Shown here one piece after another: positions 62,108 through 64,000 of a DNA stretch of 64,000 nucleotides. The stretch comes from Pseudomonas sp. R5-89-07. GTDB taxonomy: Bacteria > Pseudomonadota > Gammaproteobacteria > Pseudomonadales > Pseudomonadaceae. Position numbers and translations under genes: made by a program. Location of the stretch: the NCBI RefSeq assembly GCF_003851685.1, contig NZ_CP027727.1, positions 1,116,001 to 1,180,000 of the forward strand. The letters run 5' to 3'. How positions within the stretch are numbered: the stretch's first letter is position 1; every line of letters starts with the position of its first letter. The notes under the pieces were generated by a model, which did not search any database, had not been told where the DNA came from, and saw only the letters and a program-made list of their open reading frames with translations.

Positions 62108-63010
62108 TCACAAACCCTGTTGCGCCACGGTTTGCGCCGCCACCACCAGGCACTTGGTCAGCTCGGGAGATGAAAACTTGGTCAGCACCGCATCGGCACC
62201 GGCCAGGCGCGCTTTTTCACTGTTCATCGCACTGTCCAGGGAGGTGTGCAGTAGCACGTAGAGCTGTTGGAAGTCGGGGGTTTCGCGCAAGGTGCGGGTG
62301 AGGGCATAGCCGTCCATCTCGGACATTTCGATGTCTGACACCACCACATTGATTTGCTCGCCGGTGCCTTGCAGCTCCAGCAGCACATCGATCGCCTCTT
62401 TGGCGCTGCGCGCGGTGTGACAGGTCAGGCCGAGGTTGCGCAGGGTGTGCACCGATTGCTGCAGCGCCACCTGGCTGTCGTCGACCACCAGGATACGGGC
62501 ATGGCCGAGCACCTCGGCCTCTTCCATGGTCAGGTCGGTCGGTGCGGCTTCTATCGGCGCCGGGGCGATGCCATGGATGACTTTCTCGATATCCAGCACC
62601 TGCACCAGGCCACCTTCCACCTGGGTCACCCCGGTGATAAATGCGCGATTGCCGCCGGAGCCATAGGGCGGTGGGCGGATATCGGTGGTCAGGCAATGCA
62701 CGATCTTGCTCACCGCCTGCACATGCAGGCCCTGCTTGGAACGGCTGATATCGGTGACGATCAGGCAACCGCCGTCCGGGTCCTGCAACGGCATCTCGCC
62801 CAGGGCGCGGCTGAGGTCGATCACGGCCAGCGAGTTACCGCGCAAGGTGGCAATGCCTTTGACGTGGGGGTGCGACTCCGGCAGTTTGGTCAGCGGAGGG
62901 CAGGGGATGATTTCGCTGACTTTCAGCAGGTTGATCGCCATCAGCTTGCCGCTGCGCAAGGTAAAGAGCAGAAGCGACAGTGAGTCTGCGCGGGCTTTGG
63001 TGGTGGACAT
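62108..63010 (-). CDS. cheV: Chemotaxis coupling protein CheV
   Basis: 300-aa protein: N-terminal CheW-like domain (about 10-155; ATLRGNSLAVIDLSRAL, FITGVTQVEGGLVQVLDIEK) and C-terminal receiver domain (about 170-295; ILVVDDSQVALQQ, VVVSDIEMSEMDG with phospho-Asp). It couples chemoreceptors to CheA and adapts by phosphorylation. Single copy in this window with no other che genes next to it. Confidence 0.93.
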   Translation of the reverse strand: MSTTKARADSLSLLLFTLRSGKLMAINLLKVSEIIPCPPLTKLPESHPHVKGIATLRGNSLAVIDLSRALGEMPLQDPDGGCLIVTDISRSKQGLHVQAVSKIVHCLTTDIRPPPYGSGGNRAFITGVTQVEGGLVQVLDIEKVIHGIAPAPIEAAPTDLTMEEAEVLGHARILVVDDSQVALQQSVHTLRNLGLTCHTARSAKEAIDVLLELQGTGEQINVVVSDIEMSEMDGYALTRTLRETPDFQQLYVLLHTSLDSAMNSEKARLAGADAVLTKFSSPELTKCLVVAAQTVAQQGL

Positions 63011-63086
63011 AAAAACCTTCTGTGGATCAGGGGTGGCGATCTATGGAAGGTTATCGACCCTCCCACGAAAAACTAAAGGTGTGACC

Positions 63087-63183
63087 TGTGGCGAGGGAGC
63101 TTGCTCCCGCTGGGCTGCGAAGCGGCCCCAAAAAGCCTGGGAGCGCTGCGCACTCCAGCGCGAGCAAGCTCGCTCGCCACAAC
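63087..63183. repeat. REP pair of a different subfamily
   Basis: Arms TGTGGCGAGGGAGCTTGCTC and GAGCAAGCTCGCTCGCCACA. The GTGGCGAG type differs from the GTGGGAGG type of copies A-F. Between cheV start and the dehydrogenase gene end. Confidence 0.85.
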
Positions 63184-63211
63184 AAGCGCGCTCCTACAGT
63201 TGGGCGGGGTG

Positions 63212-64000
63212 TCAGCCCTTCCACACCTGCGGATTTACCAGGTCCTGCGGGCGTTGGCCGAGCAAGGCGCTACGCAGGTTGTCGAGGGCGCGGTTGGCCA
63301 TGGCTTCGCGGGTTTCGTGGGTTGCAGAACCGATGTGCGGCAGGGTCACCGCATTGCTCAATTGAAACAGTGGCGACTCGGCCAGCGGCTCCTTCTCATA
63401 CACATCCAGCCCGGCGCCACGAATGCGCTGGGTTTGCAGGGCCTCGATCAGCGCGGGTTCGTCCACCACCGGGCCACGGGAGATGTTGATCAGGATCGCA
63501 CTGGATTTCATCAGCCCCAGCTCGCGGCGGCTGATCAGGTGGCGGGTCTTGTCGCTCAACGGCACCACCAGGCACACGAAATCCGCCTCGGCCAGCAACT
63601 GCTCCAGGCTGCGAAACTGTGCGCCCAGTTCCTGTTCCAGCGCGCTCTTGCGGCTGTTGCCGCTGTAGAGGATCGGCATATTGAAGCCCAGGCGCCCGCG
63701 CCGGGCCACGGCGGCGCCGATATTGCCCATGCCGACGATGCCCAGGGTCTTGCCGTGCACATCGCAGCCAAACAACGGTGCGCCGACGCTGGCTTTCCAC
63801 TGGCCGGCCTTGGTCCAGGCGTCCAGCTCGGCCACGCGGCGCGCGCTGCTCATCAACAGGGCGAAGGCCAGGTCGGCGGTGCTTTCGGTAAGCACGTCCG
63901 GGGTGTTGGTGAGCATGATCCCGCGTTCATTGAAGTACGCGACGTCGTAGTTGTCGTAGCCCACCGACACACTGGATACCACCTCAAGCTTGCCTGCGCT
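63212..64000 (-). CDS. 2-hydroxyacid dehydrogenase (GhrB/TkrA-like), N-terminus cut by window edge
   Basis: 262 residues of a D-2-hydroxyacid dehydrogenase, probably reducing glyoxylate, hydroxypyruvate or 2-ketogluconate. Visible: SVGYDNYDVA, nucleotide motif GIVGMGNIGAAVARR, catalytic Arg in NISRGPVVDE, Glu in YEKEP and His in LPHIGSATHE. Frame continues past base 64000, so about 60 N-terminal residues are missing. Confidence 0.9.
   Translation of the reverse strand, partial: SAGKLEVVSSVSVGYDNYDVAYFNERGIMLTNTPDVLTESTADLAFALLMSSARRVAELDAWTKAGQWKASVGAPLFGCDVHGKTLGIVGMGNIGAAVARRGRLGFNMPILYSGNSRKSALEQELGAQFRSLEQLLAEADFVCLVVPLSDKTRHLISRRELGLMKSSAILINISRGPVVDEPALIEALQTQRIRGAGLDVYEKEPLAESPLFQLSNAVTLPHIGSATHETREAMANRALDNLRSALLGQRPQDLVNPQVWKG

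Overview
The window is chromosomal DNA of a Pseudomonas, most likely of the P. fluorescens complex. Evidence: GC-rich coding DNA with strong third-position bias, gene neighbourhoods that match Pseudomonas (upp / hpt / cupin / PA4642-like / mqo; rsmC-hprA; lpoA-yraN-diaA-dolP / rsmI-rnpB-dcw; mexMN with their two-component system), and many copies of the REP doublet (REPIN) with GTGGGAGGGGGCTTGCCCCC arms that is characteristic of P. fluorescens strains. No tRNA, IS element, prophage, CRISPR array or integrase is visible. Nearly everything is core genome.

Layout. 1-9.5 kb: purine/pyrimidine salvage (upp, hpt), a cupin, mqo (minus strand), small conserved proteins and lipoproteins, a PlsB-like acyltransferase, an SRAP-family protein with an altered active site and an M48 lipoprotein protease. 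9.6-13.2 kb: a Gdt1/TMEM165-type manganese exporter behind a yybP-ykoY riboswitch, rsmC, hprA and a LysE-type exporter. 13.4-21.7 kb: a fatty-acyl-CoA ligase, a DUF1302 and a DUF1329 protein and a large MalT-type LuxR regulator, which look like one lipid or ester catabolic module. 21.7-25.2 kb: a pqiA-pqiA-pqiB-pqiC envelope lipid-transport operon. 25.6-30 kb: an OmpA-family lipoprotein, then the dolP-diaA-yraN-lpoA envelope group. 30.1-49.7 kb: rsmI, the RNase P RNA gene and an unbroken division and cell wall (dcw) cluster from mraZ to lpxC, with a clear sigma70 promoter and MraZ-box repeats in front. 49.7-64 kb: a diguanylate cyclase, an OprD-family porin, the mexMN efflux system with its response regulator and sensor kinase, a periplasmic solute-binding protein, a YkgJ-type Cys-cluster protein, a GNAT acetyltransferase, cheV and a truncated 2-hydroxyacid dehydrogenase.

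The central theme is the cell envelope: peptidoglycan precursors (murC-murG, mraY, ddlB), division (ftsL, I, W, Q, A, Z), lipid A commitment (lpxC), PBP activation (lpoA), outer-membrane quality control (dolP, OmpA-like, M48 protease), and intermembrane lipid traffic (pqi). I found no large undescribed system. The best leads are smaller: an SRAP protein missing two catalytic positions, an mqo gene whose C-terminus is encoded by a REP element, a promoter-peptide-terminator unit that may be an sRNA or microprotein between a porin and an efflux regulator, and a structured 700-base region upstream of mqo.
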